This document shows, piece by piece, positions 12,367 through 24,700 of a stretch of 64,000 nucleotides of DNA. The translations under genes were made by a program, and so were the position numbers. Every line of letters begins with the position of its first letter. Within the stretch, counting starts at the first letter, position 1. The notes below the pieces were generated by a model. That model was not told the origin of the DNA and did no database searches. It worked only from the letters and a program-made list of their open reading frames with translations. Source of the DNA: Onchocerca volvulus (taxonomy: Eukaryota > Nematoda > Chromadorea > Rhabditida > Onchocercidae); contig HG738139.1 in assembly GCA_000499405.2 (NCBI GenBank), positions 13,744,467 through 13,808,466 of the forward strand. Direction: 5' to 3'.

Positions 12367-14266
12367 GGCTAAAAAATTTTATCTCTTGATAAATTTTCAA
12401 TTTTTCTAAAAACTTACAAAAATATTCGAAATAAGACGGAATTATCAATTTTGTAGTATAATCAAAGAAATTAAATAGCAATGAAACAGGTCAATTATTT
12501 CGAACTAACGTCAGCGAAATTGAAAACTCAACGTTGTCTAAAATTTTTTCACTGATCTTACTTGTTAAATTTAAGGAATTTGATGGCGACTAATAAAATC
12601 TCAGAAATTAAATTATGTTTATAGGGAATAATATTTGACAAAAGCATTGCAAATACAAAGTAAAATGGTCAATTTCATTTACAACATTTATTTTTGAATA
12701 GTATTTTTATCTTTCAAACTTGATGATCTGACCTCTAGTAAAGTTGTCATTATCATGATCTGATCCTAAAGAATTTTAATAAAACTTTTTTTTATTTCTT
12801 CATCGCTTCCTAGGAAAAGATTTAAGAACTACCATTAAAAAATATTATTTGGACAATAATCTTTGTTCTGGCTCATGATTGAACAATAATTGAAATTTAC
12901 AACTGCCCTCTTTTTCCGAGAAAAATAATTTTCAAACAGTTAGGACTGTTATTATACTATTGATAAATTTAAAATGCATTCAAAAATGACTAAAATTTAA
13001 AAAAAAAAAAAAAAAAACAAACTCAGAAAAAAGAAAAAAAAAGAAATGATACATTCTTTGCAGTAATTATCAAATGTCCACCAGTGAAAAATTTCTATTT
13101 TGAATAAATATTAATTTAAAAAATTTCAAGCAATATTTGAGTAATAACTTTAGGTTTGCTGAAAAAAAAATTTATTTTCTCAATATTTTTTAAATGAAAA
13201 CTTTCCGTGAAAAGAACAAAATAACAATAAAATAGTTTCATGATTTCTTAGTTTCTTGTTTAATAAATGGCATTTATAGCAACATTTCACTCCTGATGAC
13301 TCATAATAAGCATCAGTGAAAATGAATCATTGATTGATTGATTTTTTAGATTTTGACCTTATTTATTGTTTCCTAATTTTATATTTCAAAAATCAATAGA
13401 TGAGAAGAAGGAGGCGATCATACTATTGAAAAAAATTTCAAAAATATAAAAATTGTAATAAGAGGATAAATCTGTAAATCGATGATATTAAAGAGAAAAG
13501 AAAACTAACAAATGATCCACTAATGTGATTTGATGATCAGTGATATTGATTGGACTAATTTGCTTCTTACAAGCTTACGAATGGGAAAACTTATAAAGCA
13601 CTTTTAAATTTCAAAATTTTGATCAAAAAAAGGCCCAGCGATTAGGCATTAAGATCCATTTTCTATAGTCCCAATACTAGGCACATTATTTTCTTTTTAG
13701 TATAGAACTTGGCTACTTATCACCAAGAAACAAAAATAGTTGGAAGTTTTTTCCATTATGGCAAATAAGAAGATTATGGTATATTAAATAAGAATTAGAA
13801 TTTGATTTAGATTATTCTAAACAAAACTGCTAATCTTTCTCATTGTATCAGTAAATATACAAAAATGATAATTATATCATAAAACGCTTATTGTATCAGT
13901 AATTTTATGAAAAAGATATATTGTGATTAATTTAGCTCGATTTCTACAAAAATAAAAATGCACTGATTACATCCTAAATATCATGTTATAAGAATAAAAC
14001 TTGTACTGTATCATTAACTAATTCAATTACCAAACCAGAAAGAAATCACAAATTGTAAAAAAAATAAAATAAAATAAAGTAAAATATTAAATTTCCAAAT
14101 ATATATTTCAGGATGATTTCTTCCATAAAAACATAATTGAGTCAAAAAATTGCACACAAAGAATATTTTATTAATAAGTAATTAAGCAAACAATAATTTT
14201 CGAAGTTATGTTTTCTTTAGTTCAAAAAACTTTTTGTATTATTTCAATCATCGATCATTTCATTGA
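12367..14266. other. Intergenic; 12.8-13.96 kb duplicated at 24.85-25.96 kb
   Basis: Non-coding. About 12,760-13,960 matches 24,850-25,960 in direct orientation at moderate divergence (for example the atgaatcattgattgattga stretch at about 13,320 and 25,350). Bases 13,980-14,260 match 4770-5030, so a second duplication unit begins there. Confidence 0.5.
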
Positions 14267-15092
14267 TTACTCATTACAATTTCTATTATGATTCTTCCCG
14301 GCGATATTCAAACTTACGATATGCATATCGTAAGTTTTACCAATAAACTCTTTTGGAACTGGATATTCATCAGTGATTGTACATGCCTGAAAAGGTTAAA
14401 TAATTTCATGATAATAATTCTTGACTTCAATGATATTAATTTTTTCTATATTTTTTTCATTTTGTAGTTATGAAAAAGGTTAAGATGGCATTGTCTCTTA
14501 AAATGTCGCAAGATGAAAAAAAATTCAAAAGTAACAAAATTGATAGTGCCAAATATTTATTCTAAAAAAAATTGACTTGATTAAATTCAAAAAATTCAAA
14601 ATTTGAAAATTGACCGGATTGATAACGCCATTATCACAGCTATGCTTAATGACCAGATAGGGTTCGATTGCGGTCACTTCCTTGTCTTCACCGTATACTT
14701 CAAAAGCTCCCTTCTCATCAGAGCGTGTGCTATTTAGCAGATCATCCGGATCACCTTAAATAATTCAAATATTTCGGATCAATCGTTTCCAAGATCAGTA
14801 ATGCCATTCTACTTTTGGATTTTATCAAAAAAGGCAAAATTTTATCGATTGTTTTCGCTAAATTTTCAAGTTAATTTTTTGCAGAAAATGAAGATTGCAG
14901 GTGTAATAAGCAATATGTAGCTTGAAATTTACCGGTATCTTCTTCCCAAAGTTGAACTTCAACATCACGTACTGATTTGGTTCCACACGCAAGACGACCG
15001 GTCACTGTGACACCTTGAATTGAGCCAATAACGCCTGCATTTACAGAAAATGTCGCAATTCCAAGCAATACAATTATGTAGCAAAAGATCAT
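14267..15092 (-). CDS. Transthyretin-like (TTL) secreted protein
   Basis: Exons 14933-15092, 14615-14754 and 14267-14386 give 139 residues. The signal peptide (MIFCYIIVLLGIATFSVNAG) precedes VTVTGRLACG, VEVQLWEEDTG, DPDDLLNSTRSDEKGAFEV, IEPYLVIKHSCDNG, and exon 3 ACTITDEYPVPKEFIGKTY ending RNCNE. It is the closest intact relative of 5034-6015 and of the orphan exon at 981. Its flanks to about 16,330 also match those of the 5034 gene, so both arose by duplication of a unit of about 2.4 kb. The ATG is one base after attcttttcag, pointing to spliced-leader addition. Confidence 0.9.
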
Positions 15093-16332
15093 CCTGAAAA
15101 GAATTCGAGAAAATAAGAAATCAATTCGAGAAATAAGCGGGAATAATTTTCACCGATAACATTTGTAGAAGAAATGAGCGATGATAATGCGAACATTGTT
15201 TGTCAACATGAAGTGATATGAAATTCTAACAAGACTTAGTTTCAAGTCTTGTATATACTAGAAAGTATTGGAAGTTTATGGCAAAACAAATTCGCCGTTT
15301 CTGAATTGCGAAATCAAATTTCTGCAATTAAATAATTTAATTTAATTCCAATAATCAATGTTTCTTACTATTAAATTTGATATGAAATACTAATTCTTAT
15401 CAGTTCATCAGTTCTTGTAGAAAAATTGCTTTATGTCTACGATAAAGGACAAAGCACTTAACAAATGGTGTACCAAGAAAGCTGACTAAACGCCTAAACT
15501 TCCAACTTTTTAGTTTTGAGAAACAATGATTTCCCATCTTCCATCCCATTTTAAAACCATACTACTAAAATTCAAAGTTTTAGTTTCAAAAATATGCGCT
15601 TACATATTTAATCAGCAATTTCCTCTAAATATTCTCCTATGATCGGAAAAATATCGAAAATGATTATTTATAATGAATTAGAAAGTAATTTCAAAAAATT
15701 TTACCTTGTCTCAGAAAAATTTGCATCATTCATTCATTTATGCAACTTTCTCTTTGAAGGACAAAATAAAAGACAAAATGAAATTTGTTTCTTATGAAAA
15801 AGTAAACTGGTTTGTATAAAATACATCTTTATCATTATTGCTATATAACACGCTAATCATTACAGTTATCAACTATTAGTCATCAATATTGATGTGATAT
15901 AATTACCATGATTATCATTATCATTATCATCATCATCATCATCATCGTGATCACACTATTTTATTATAAAGATGCCAAGTTTAATTATTCATCATTAGAG
16001 TAATGAGCATAGAAATGCAATTTTTTTTTTTCATTTTTAATCAATAAATTGATTGAAAATCATTCAGTTTAATCATTATACAGTGAATAATTTTACATAA
16101 ATCATTGAAAATTTATTAAAACTTCAACAAAATTTTATATGAACTTTTGTTAAATTGCAGCATTCTAAATGAACTTAAAATTATGAGGAATAAATGTCGA
16201 AAAATTATCAATCAAAATTCTTCCCAAAATTATTTTATATATCTTTTAAAGCTTTTATTTTTCCTGTTTAATAGTTTTTTGAAATTCGCTACCAGAATAA
16301 AAAAAAAAAAATTCCCTAACACATGTCTACAG
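15093..16332. other. Duplicated upstream flank of TTL gene
   Basis: A diverged copy of 6016-7200. It contains an (ATC)n-like microsatellite at about 15,915-15,955 and a shared segment ending acatgtctacag at 16,332 (also at about 7194). Confidence 0.5.
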
Positions 16333-16692
16333 ATGAAAAAATATCAAATGAAGAAGAGTCGTTATGAGAAATCGATTTTAATAAGACCTATCCTTAATTT
16401 TGAACCAAACATTTTCCGTTCATTCGCACAAAAAATGCTTGAAAAATTAATGTGTTTAAATATAAAAATTATAAAATTAGCAAAATATTTGCAAAATATT
16501 CATTTAATTTTGCAAAACACATCAACCTACAATATAAATGCACATCATTCTACAACAGATAAATATTCTTATCTAAATTTCCAAACATTCCTTCAAAATT
16601 GTTTACTTCATAGAATTATCTTAGAATACACTAAACGTTTGATGAAAAATATTTTTGAAACAAAAGTAATATATAAGACATTTGAAGATTGA
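16333..16692 (+). CDS. Hypothetical protein, 119 residues
   Basis: An open frame starts at an ATG directly after a consensus-like acceptor (acatgtctacag), so a trans-spliced single-exon transcript is possible. The frame is open further upstream: an in-frame ATG at 16183 would add a hydrophobic, possibly membrane-spanning stretch. The product is lysine- and isoleucine-rich with no motif I recognise (for example SFAQKMLEKLMCL near residue 35, LLHRIILEYTKRLMKN near residue 95). The duplicated counterpart near 7195 shares the acceptor but not an open frame. In 72% A+T DNA a frame this long can occur by chance. Confidence 0.25.
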   Translation: MKKYQMKKSRYEKSILIRPILNFEPNIFRSFAQKMLEKLMCLNIKIIKLAKYLQNIHLILQNTSTYNINAHHSTTDKYSYLNFQTFLQNCLLHRIILEYTKRLMKNIFETKVIYKTFED

Positions 16693-18599
16693 AATTACGA
16701 AATGTTTTGAATTAGCTTAGTGAAAATTGAAAAGTTTTCGCGTAGCATATGTGATTATCCTCATCTTGCAATAAATTGAAAACAGATCTTTGAAATGCAA
16801 ACAGATGTCAGGTGTCTTAGTATCAATCATTATGTCGTACCAAATCACAATTTATAATGAAAATCGAAATCGCTTATTGTCGATCCTACGAAAATATATA
16901 TATATATTTACTTTTATTTCCAAAGATTTGTTGACAAAAAAGAAAATTTACATGCAAAAATAATATACATAACTATATGTTTGTATAATTAATGTTATTA
17001 ATTTGCAAAATAAATATTTTCTGGTATATATAAGTTCTGGTTTATATAAGAGCAATCTATAACTTTCATTTATATATTTGTTTATTTATTTATCCATTTA
17101 CCAATTGCCATATTTATTTGTCATATGTATTTATTTACTTAAAATGCAGCATATGGCAGTATTATTTGTTATTTTTATCAGTTAGGACTTATAATGATGG
17201 AAAAAACAAAAAATTCATTTACGAAAAATTAGCTTTACAGTTAATGGCCAAAACATGTTGCAAGTGGCCAAGACAAATGACATATACAAATGATACAGTA
17301 ACCAATGATACAGTAATAGGAAATACTGTAAGATTGGTTGTTATAATTAAAATATATATTAGTAAGATATTAGATTAATCTTCTATTAAATCTCTTAGCA
17401 GCTGCAATTCTTCCAAGTGCTTTTAATAGTCAAAGTTGCATATTTAATAAATTCATATTTAGCTTATATGTTCGTGAAACATTAAATAGACTAAATGATT
17501 TATTAATGTAATTAAATAATGCATTAATATTTAATTTGCAGATTGAAAAATAAAATCCAGAAAATAAATTCTTACATATTATTTTAAAGTAAAACTTGTT
17601 CTCCCAAAATAATTTGTAAATTATGCATATAATTTAACCATTATTTTCTCTAAAATTTAAAAATTTAAAAACCATACTTACTCATGGTAACCAATATTAC
17701 AATCAAATTTTTCCTTTCCTTAAATAAATTACAAAATTATCGGAAATCATAGAATTTATTAAAAGCAAAGAATCAAAGAATCATAGAAAAAAAAAGCAAA
17801 GAGTAATAGAACAGGTAATTATAGAATTTCTTAATGTTATTGAAACACATAGGCAATGATCAATTCATCAACTAATTTTCAAATTAATATTAGCAATAGA
17901 TGAGCTACAAACTTTGGAAATTATTCAGATCGTTGTTGCGAATCTCGTCGTAACTTTCATCTGATTGCATTAAATAGGTTTCAGGAGATGTCGTTCAATA
18001 AATGTAACTGCTCTCATGATTTTTGTGATGAATCAGTGATACTTCAGTAATGTGTTGAATCATGTATCTATCTGAATCATTTAATTCACTGAATCAGAAA
18101 TCAATTTTAGTTATTTTTAATCGTTTTTCTTCGAAGTGAAATAATTGTGCATTACAGTATCTTTGTCATTGTCATTTCATGGTTGATCTTACATTTCCAG
18201 ATTGAGTACTAAGAATATGTCCATTAACGTACATGAATATCCAGAATTCTGTTTCTAAGTACTTATTGTTACGAAGAATCTCGGCGTTGATTTTTTTTTG
18301 AAAACGAATATTTGGAAATAGACATCCATATATATTGATTCTCGGAAATTTCAAAAAAAAGTTTATTTGTGTTTTGCAAGTTCATTTTTTTTCATCCCAA
18401 TTTTACAATTACAAAGTGAAATAAAAACTTTCGCAACAAAAAGCGTAATTTTTGGCAAAATATCAATATAGAAATATACATGGATTAAATAATATCGCAT
18501 ATAATTTTCTGACATAAATTTGGTTTTTATTAACAACAGAATCCGATGCTTGCAATTTATTCTCTTGTTTGTTTGAAAAAAAATATTTCTAAATTTTTT
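16693..18599. other. Intergenic; right part is TTL 3' flank repeat
   Basis: Bases 16,693-17,850 hold nothing recognised apart from AT-rich tracts (the frame at 17118-17378 has no support). Bases 17,850-18,599 match 22,140-22,869 directly as the downstream flank of the two nearly identical TTL genes. Confidence 0.4.
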
Positions 18600-19266
18600 T
18601 TAATGGCATTTCGTTTTACGCTTCTTGGTTGGAGTGGATAAATCGACCAGGCCTAATTGATATGTTTTGCCTTGATATTGTTTCGGTACGTCGAAACGAT
18701 CAGTTATTTCACATCTCTGCAATTAAAATTAAAATTAGAATGAAAGAAGAAATTTCAAAATTATAAGCTTTATAAGATTTTGAATTTTAAATATCAAGTT
18801 CGAAATCAAATGATATTTAACGGATCAAAAGTAAAAATAAGTTATATCAAGGTTTTAGATGAATGATGAAGCAAAATGCTGCAAACTTAAATCTTACCAC
18901 ATCTTGCTGACCATCCTTGCAGAAATGATGAACTTTCAAATAAGGCTCGATATTTCGTATTTCCCTTTTTTGGCCAAATACCGTAAATTGACCCATCTTG
19001 TCTGTCTGTGTTGAATTCAATTTGTCATCCCGACCAACTGCAAAACAAAAAATTTCAAAATAATATTGTAACGAAAGAACTCTTTATCTCTTTAATAAAA
19101 TCAAAAACTAACGAGTATTAGCGTCCCAAAGTTCAACTTTCACATTGGAATAATAATTTCGGCCACAGTTTAATTCACCCACTACCGTAATATTCTTCTT
19201 TCGTCCCAAAAAACCATAAGCAAAAGACGAAATAGTTAATAATAATAAAAATTGATAAGAAAGCAT
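18600..19266 (-). CDS. Transthyretin-like (TTL) secreted protein
   Basis: Exons 19113-19266, 18898-19037 and 18600-18716 give 136 residues. The signal peptide (MLSYQFLLLLTISSFAYGF) is followed by KKNITVVGELNCG, VKVELWDANT, LNSTQTDKMGQFTVFG, IEPYLKVHHFCKDGQQDV, and exon 3 RCEITDRFDVPKQYQGKTY with a basic tail ending KCH. An in-frame ATG at 19279-19281 (MKGLA extension) lies two bases after the acceptor taatttcag and could be the real start in the trans-spliced mRNA. Nearly identical to 22870-23538, from which it is separated by the Helitron block. This subtype also gave rise to the truncated copy at 1994. Confidence 0.9.
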
Positions 19267-20005
19267 TGCTAATCCTTTCATGTCTGAAATTAATTATTGA
19301 AAAAGTAAAAAATTAGTAATTATTTTGCTAAATATTATAATATTAAGTCCATATATTGAGTGATATCAGTCCTTGAAAATTGAAATCAGTGAAGAATGAA
19401 GTACAAACATCAATGCTGAAAAAGTAAAAAGTAAAAATGAATGAAATAGTTTTTGAAGAAGGCGAGAGAAAACTTTTACGGAAACATACAAATATCCATC
19501 TTGATGGTTTATTACACCGCCTCTGTTCAAGCACCTAATCGATCTAATGATTCAATGCAAAATAATTGTTATTTCATTCAATTAATGAGTCATTTCATTT
19601 TTAAAATGCCTTGGACAAATTACTTCATTTGGAAGAATTTCAGCATAATAAAAATGAAATCAAGCACTTGATGAAAAATTACTTTTAAAGTGCTTCGGAC
19701 AAAATTATTCAATCTTTAAATGGAACCTTCAATTTTTAAATGTTCTATATTTTAAAATCACGTATTTTTATTTATTTTTTTATAAATATTTCCCGAAAAT
19801 TTTATGATCTGAATAAACATTTCTCTTTTTGCTTGACTGTTATTGAAAATGTATTATTTCAAGTTACAAAATCAGATAGGTGGTGATCAAGCTATAAGTA
19901 TCACAGAAATTGGTAATACAACAGCAGTTCTTAGATCTAATTGATGAACGATTATTATCATCAGTAGCTATTTTTACTGAGTGTTGAAGAAGACATGAAT
20001 TTTTT

Positions 20006-20079
<74 letters not shown>

Positions 20080-20111
20080 AGATTTAACATTCATTTTCAT
20101 CTCATTTCAAA
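19267..20111. repeat. TTL upstream flank and T-rich tract
   Basis: Bases 19,267-19,850 match 23,540-24,050 (upstream flank of the sister gene), and 19,860-20,000 match 300-440 in inverted orientation. Bases 20,001-20,078 are an almost pure T tract with one AAAA interruption. No gene. Confidence 0.6.
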
Positions 20112-21761
20112 CTAGCTGAATCGCTTCGCGCGGCTGATTCAGCAATTTACAGGGGCCGACCAAGCTTCGTGTGTTTTGCGCCAGTTGTCTATATAAATAA
20201 AAATGTAAACATTCAAAATCTTGATTCCCCGAAAGTTCATAAACATGCGCCTATCTATATCAGTTCAAAATCTTAGATTCTGTCTGAAAACACGTGAAAA
20301 CACATCGGTGATTATCCAGGAAGTAAGGGGTTTTTTTTTTTTATATCATCCCAAGCTGGACTGCATGTTAATGTAATGAGTAGTCTAGACGCCCATACTG
20401 GCGAACATATGCAAAATTTGTTTTTTTGCATGAAGAAGTTGTTGCAATTAGAAAATGACGGAACTTTCTGTGTCGTATGAATTCCGCAGCGTGCATTCAA
20501 TTCATCATTGTCATCACCGATGAAATACATTTATAGGAATTTATGTTGACCATCTGGCAACGGAAGCAAGGAGCCAGCTTTATAATAAACTTGTCTTTTC
20601 ACTTTGAAAGTTGGCATGAATTGTGTTATTACGATTTCTGCGTCAAATGACGTCATTTGGAAGCACGAGCTATATTTCCTGATTTTAGATAGGAAACGCT
20701 TTGATTCAATGTTGACGTCTTTCAGCCACTCTCAGCCTATCGCGTTAATTCTTTGAGAATGAAGTAGATCTGAAGTTGAATAACATGCTCGCAACTGTGC
20801 ATCTTCTAGTACACGTCATTCTGCTCGAATTTCAGCCATTCTTTATCTTGTTCGCTTGTTTACTGATGCTCGTTTTTCCTCAGCTTGATTTGCAATTATT
20901 GGTCACATTCCTTTCGCTGCGTGAGATGACCTAACTTTGATCTTCTACGAAGCATTATTTGGATAAACTAAGCAAATGGATTGCACCCAATTATTCTCAA
21001 AATTGACTTGTGTGACAGGTTTTAAAAAAAAGCAGATATATATAAATAGAAACACGCTCATTCGAAAGTAAGTTTGTGTCGAAATTCGAAAGCAGTCGAT
21101 GAAGAGTTTGCGAAGTCACGTGGCAAGTAACACCTAGGTGCGTCACTAAATTCAGTCCACTCATCTACTTCACAAATCAAAAAATAAACAAAAAGTTTAG
21201 AATGGGTCTTATAAAAATTTGTATGTACAAAGATTTGAAATCGTTTATGCACTTATACGAGTGCAACTTGTAAATTTGAATGCAATGTTGCATGAAAATC
21301 TCAGACCATTCGGTGTTCAATCACTTAGTCTTACTTGTCACAGGTGGGTGGGACAAAAAAAAAAAAAAAAAATAACGAAACGAAAAATCGGCATTGTATA
21401 TTAAATTTTTTTCTGTTTTTTTGTTTTCTTTTTAAAAAAAAGTTCAAAAAAAGAAGAAATAACAAAAAACATAACAAAGTAATATTATTACAACCTAGCT
21501 TTTTTTTCGCTTTTGGTTTTAATGATTTATATGTTTTTGTCGAGAACATTTATTTTGTACTTCTTTTTTTGATTATGATAAAACAAACCAGAGATGTCAC
21601 TACAAAATCTCCGGTTTGTTTTATAATAATATAATACTCTAGATAAAAACAGTTCCGAATTTCAATGCGATATTGTGTCGAGACTTGAAAGCAGCCGGTG
21701 AAGGGACTGCAAAGTTCTGTGCTAAATAATAGCAACGGTGATTTACATTTATTTATATAGA
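20112..21761 (-). mobile_element. Decayed Helitron, internally deleted
   Basis: On the minus strand it begins 5'-TCTATATAAATAAATG at 21761. It ends at 20112 with a stem-loop (20115-20143; GCTGAATC paired with GATTCAGC, perfect) followed by CTAG, the textbook Helitron 3' end. Its flanks and insertion point equal those of the element at 2757-4628, so one insertion was duplicated with its surroundings rather than two independent insertions. Frame remnants match the other copy (MYFIGDDNDELNA near 20,495-20,530; WASRLLITLTCSPAWDDI near 20,340-20,395), with indels and stops. No helicase. Confidence 0.87.
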
Positions 21762-22869
21762 TGTATCAAATTTTTGCCGTAACTTAATTTTAATCAGCAA
21801 AAAAGAATTGAAACTGTAAAGGAAGCATTGAAATAAGACAATTATTGGTTTAATTTAAAGGTGGAAGTAATAATTAAAAGTGAAAAGCAATTGTTTACAA
21901 ATTTTTGTGGATTGGTTTGCTCGAACTCATCATAAATACTACTCATTACTGTTAAATTTTGATCAATCAACAGATTTTTTTTATTTGGTAGAAAACAACG
22001 AATCACTGTGAATGATGAAACTTACACTTTTTAAATTTGTATAAATTAATGTTAAACATAAACGGTGAAATTGAATGCAAAAATAATGTACACACTTTTA
22101 CCGGTAACCGTAAAATTTATCAAAAGCAATACTTGTTGTTACTGACATAAATGGGCAAAGTTCAATTCATCAACTAATTTCCAAAAATTTTTAATATAAC
22201 TATGAACTATCGGAAATTATTCAGCGGTCATTGTTGCGAATCTCGTCACTTTCATCTGATTGCATTTAAATAGGCTACAGGATGATCTTACGATTTCTGC
22301 GATGAATCAGTGATATTTCAATAATATGTTGAATTATGTATCTGTTTGAATCATTTTATTCGTTGAATCAGAAATCAATTTTGTAATTTTCGGTCTTTTT
22401 TCTTCTAGGTGAAATAATTTTATATTATCGTTTTCTCATTGTAATTTCATGACTGATGCATGACATTTCCAGATTGAGTACTAGAAAAGATATAAGAATA
22501 TGTCCATTAACATACATGAATATCCAGAATCTCGTTTCTAGGTACTTATTGTTACGAAGAATGTCAGTGTTGATTTCTTTTTGAAAACAAATATTTGGAA
22601 ATAGATATCCATATATATTGATTATCGGAAATTTCAAAAAAAAGTTCATTTGTGTTTTGCAAGTTCATTTTTTTTCATCCCAATTTTACAATTACAAAAT
22701 GAAATAAAAATTTTCTCCAACAAAGGGTCAAATTTTTGGAATAGTACCAATGTAGAAGAATGCATGATTGAATAATATCGCACATAACTTTTTGATATAA
22801 ACTTGATTTTCCGATGTTTGCAATTTATTCTTTTGCTTGTTCGAAAAAAAACATTTTTAAATACTTTTT
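21762..22869. repeat. Flank repeat of TTL/Helitron block
   Basis: Bases 21,762-22,170 match 2330-2756 inverted, and 22,140-22,869 match 17,850-18,599 directly. No coding region; the frame at 22425-22649 is a repeat of non-coding flank also open at 18172-18354. Confidence 0.55.
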
Positions 22870-23538
22870 TTAATGGCACTTCGTTTTACGCTTTTTGGTT
22901 GGAGTGGATAAATCGACCAGGCCTAATCGATATGTTTTGCCTTGATATTGTTTCGGTACGTCGAAACGATCAGTTATTTCGCATCTCTGCAATTAAAATT
23001 AAAATTAGAATGAAATAAGAAATTTCAAAATTACAAACTTTATAAGATTTTGAATTTTAAATATTAAGTTATGAATAGCAAATGATATTTAAAAGATCAA
23101 AAGTCAAATTAAGTTCATCTAAAATTTAAGATGAATGATTAAAAAAAATGCTGCAAATTTAAATCTTACCACATCATGCTGACCATCTTTGCAGAAATGA
23201 TGAACTTTCAAATAAGGCTCGATATTTCGTATTTCTCTTGTACTGCCAAATACCGTAAATTGACCCATCTTGTCTGTCTGTGTTGAATTTAATTTGTCAT
23301 CCCGGTCAACTGCAAAACAAAAACTTTCGAAATGATATTGTAACGAAAGAACTCTTTATCTTTTTGATAAAATCAAAAACTAACAAGTATCAGCTTCCCA
23401 AAGTTCAACTTTCACATTGGAATAATAATTTCGGCCACAATTTAATTCACCCGTAACCGTAATATTCTTCTTTCGTCCCAAAAAACCATAAGTAAAGGAT
23501 GAAATAGTCAATAGCAATAAAAGTTGATAAGAAAGCAT
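22870..23538 (-). CDS. Transthyretin-like (TTL) secreted protein
   Basis: Exons 23385-23538, 23170-23309 and 22870-22986 give 136 residues, same architecture and phases as the other TTL genes. The signal peptide is followed by KKNITVTGELNCG, VKVELWEADT, LNSTQTDKMGQFTVFGST, IEPYLKVHHFCKDGQHDV, and exon 3 RCEITDRFDVPKQYQGKTY. All four cysteines are intact. It differs from 18600-19266 at only a handful of positions, a recent duplicate offset by about 4.27 kb. The acceptor ttttag lies 18 bases before the ATG. The exon 1/2 junction gives DTF against NTL in the sister gene. Confidence 0.9.
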
Positions 23539-24700
23539 TGTAAATTCTCGAATACCTAAAATTAAATATTGAAAAAGTAAAAAATTAGTAATTATTTTGA
23601 TAAATATAGTAATATCAAAAACATTATTCACAATTTGAATGATATCATTCCTTGAAAATTGAAATCAGTGAAGAATGAAGTACAAACATCAACGCTGAAA
23701 GAACAAAAAATAGAAAAGAAAGAAATAATTTTTTAAAGAAAGTGAGAGAAAATTTTTTCACGGAAACATACAAACATCCATCTAAATAGTTTATTTCACC
23801 GCCTCTATTCAAGCACATGATCGATCTAATGATTCAGTGCAAAATAATTGTTATTTTATTTCATTTAAAAATCCCAAAGAAATATAGAACATTTAAAAAT
23901 TGAAGGTTTCATTTAAGGATTGAATAATTTTGTCCGAGGTACTTTAAAAGTGATTTTTCATCAAGTGACTGATTTCATTTTTATTATGCTGAAATTCTCC
24001 CAAATGAAGTAATTTGTCCAATGGATTTTAAAAATGAAATGACTCATTAATTGCATGGTCAAATCTCGTATCCTTATTTATTTTTTCAAAATATTTCTTG
24101 AATATTTTATGATCTGAATTAACATTAAATCATTTCTCCTTTTTCTTGACTCTTATTGGAAATGTGTTAATTTCAAGATACTGCATAAAATCAGATAGGT
24201 GATGATCAGGCTATAAATTTTACAAAAAATTGGTAATACAACAGCAATTTCCTAGATCTAATTGATGAATGGTTATTATCCTCAGTGAACTATTTTTACT
24301 GATAGTTGAGGAAAACATGTTTTTTTTTCTGATATTTAACATTCATTTTCATTTTATTTCAAATATATCAAAATTTGCCATCACTTAATTTTAATCGACA
24401 AGAAAGAATTGAAATTGTAAAGGAAGCATTGAGATAAGACAATTTTTGGTTTAATTTAAAGGTGAAAATGATAATTAAAAATGAGAAGCAATTGCTTGCG
24501 AATTTTTGTGGATTGGCTCGCTCGAACTCACCGTAGACACTGTTCGTTATTATTTAATTTTGACCAATCAAAGGATTCTTTCTATTTGGTAGAAAACAAC
24601 GAATCACTGTGAATGATGAAACTTATGCCTTTTAAATTTAAATAAATTAATGTTACGATATAAACGGTGAAATTGAAAGCAAAAATAATGTTCACATTTT
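23539..24700. repeat. Right arm of inverted segmental duplication
   Basis: Matches 1-960 in reverse complement. About 24,350-24,375 contains the uninterrupted (empty) version of the Helitron insertion site. No gene. Confidence 0.65.

Noticed and set aside
21335..21634. 99-codon Lys/Phe-rich frame
   Set aside because: Low-complexity A/T sequence inside the Helitron, with an equally long frame on the opposite strand.
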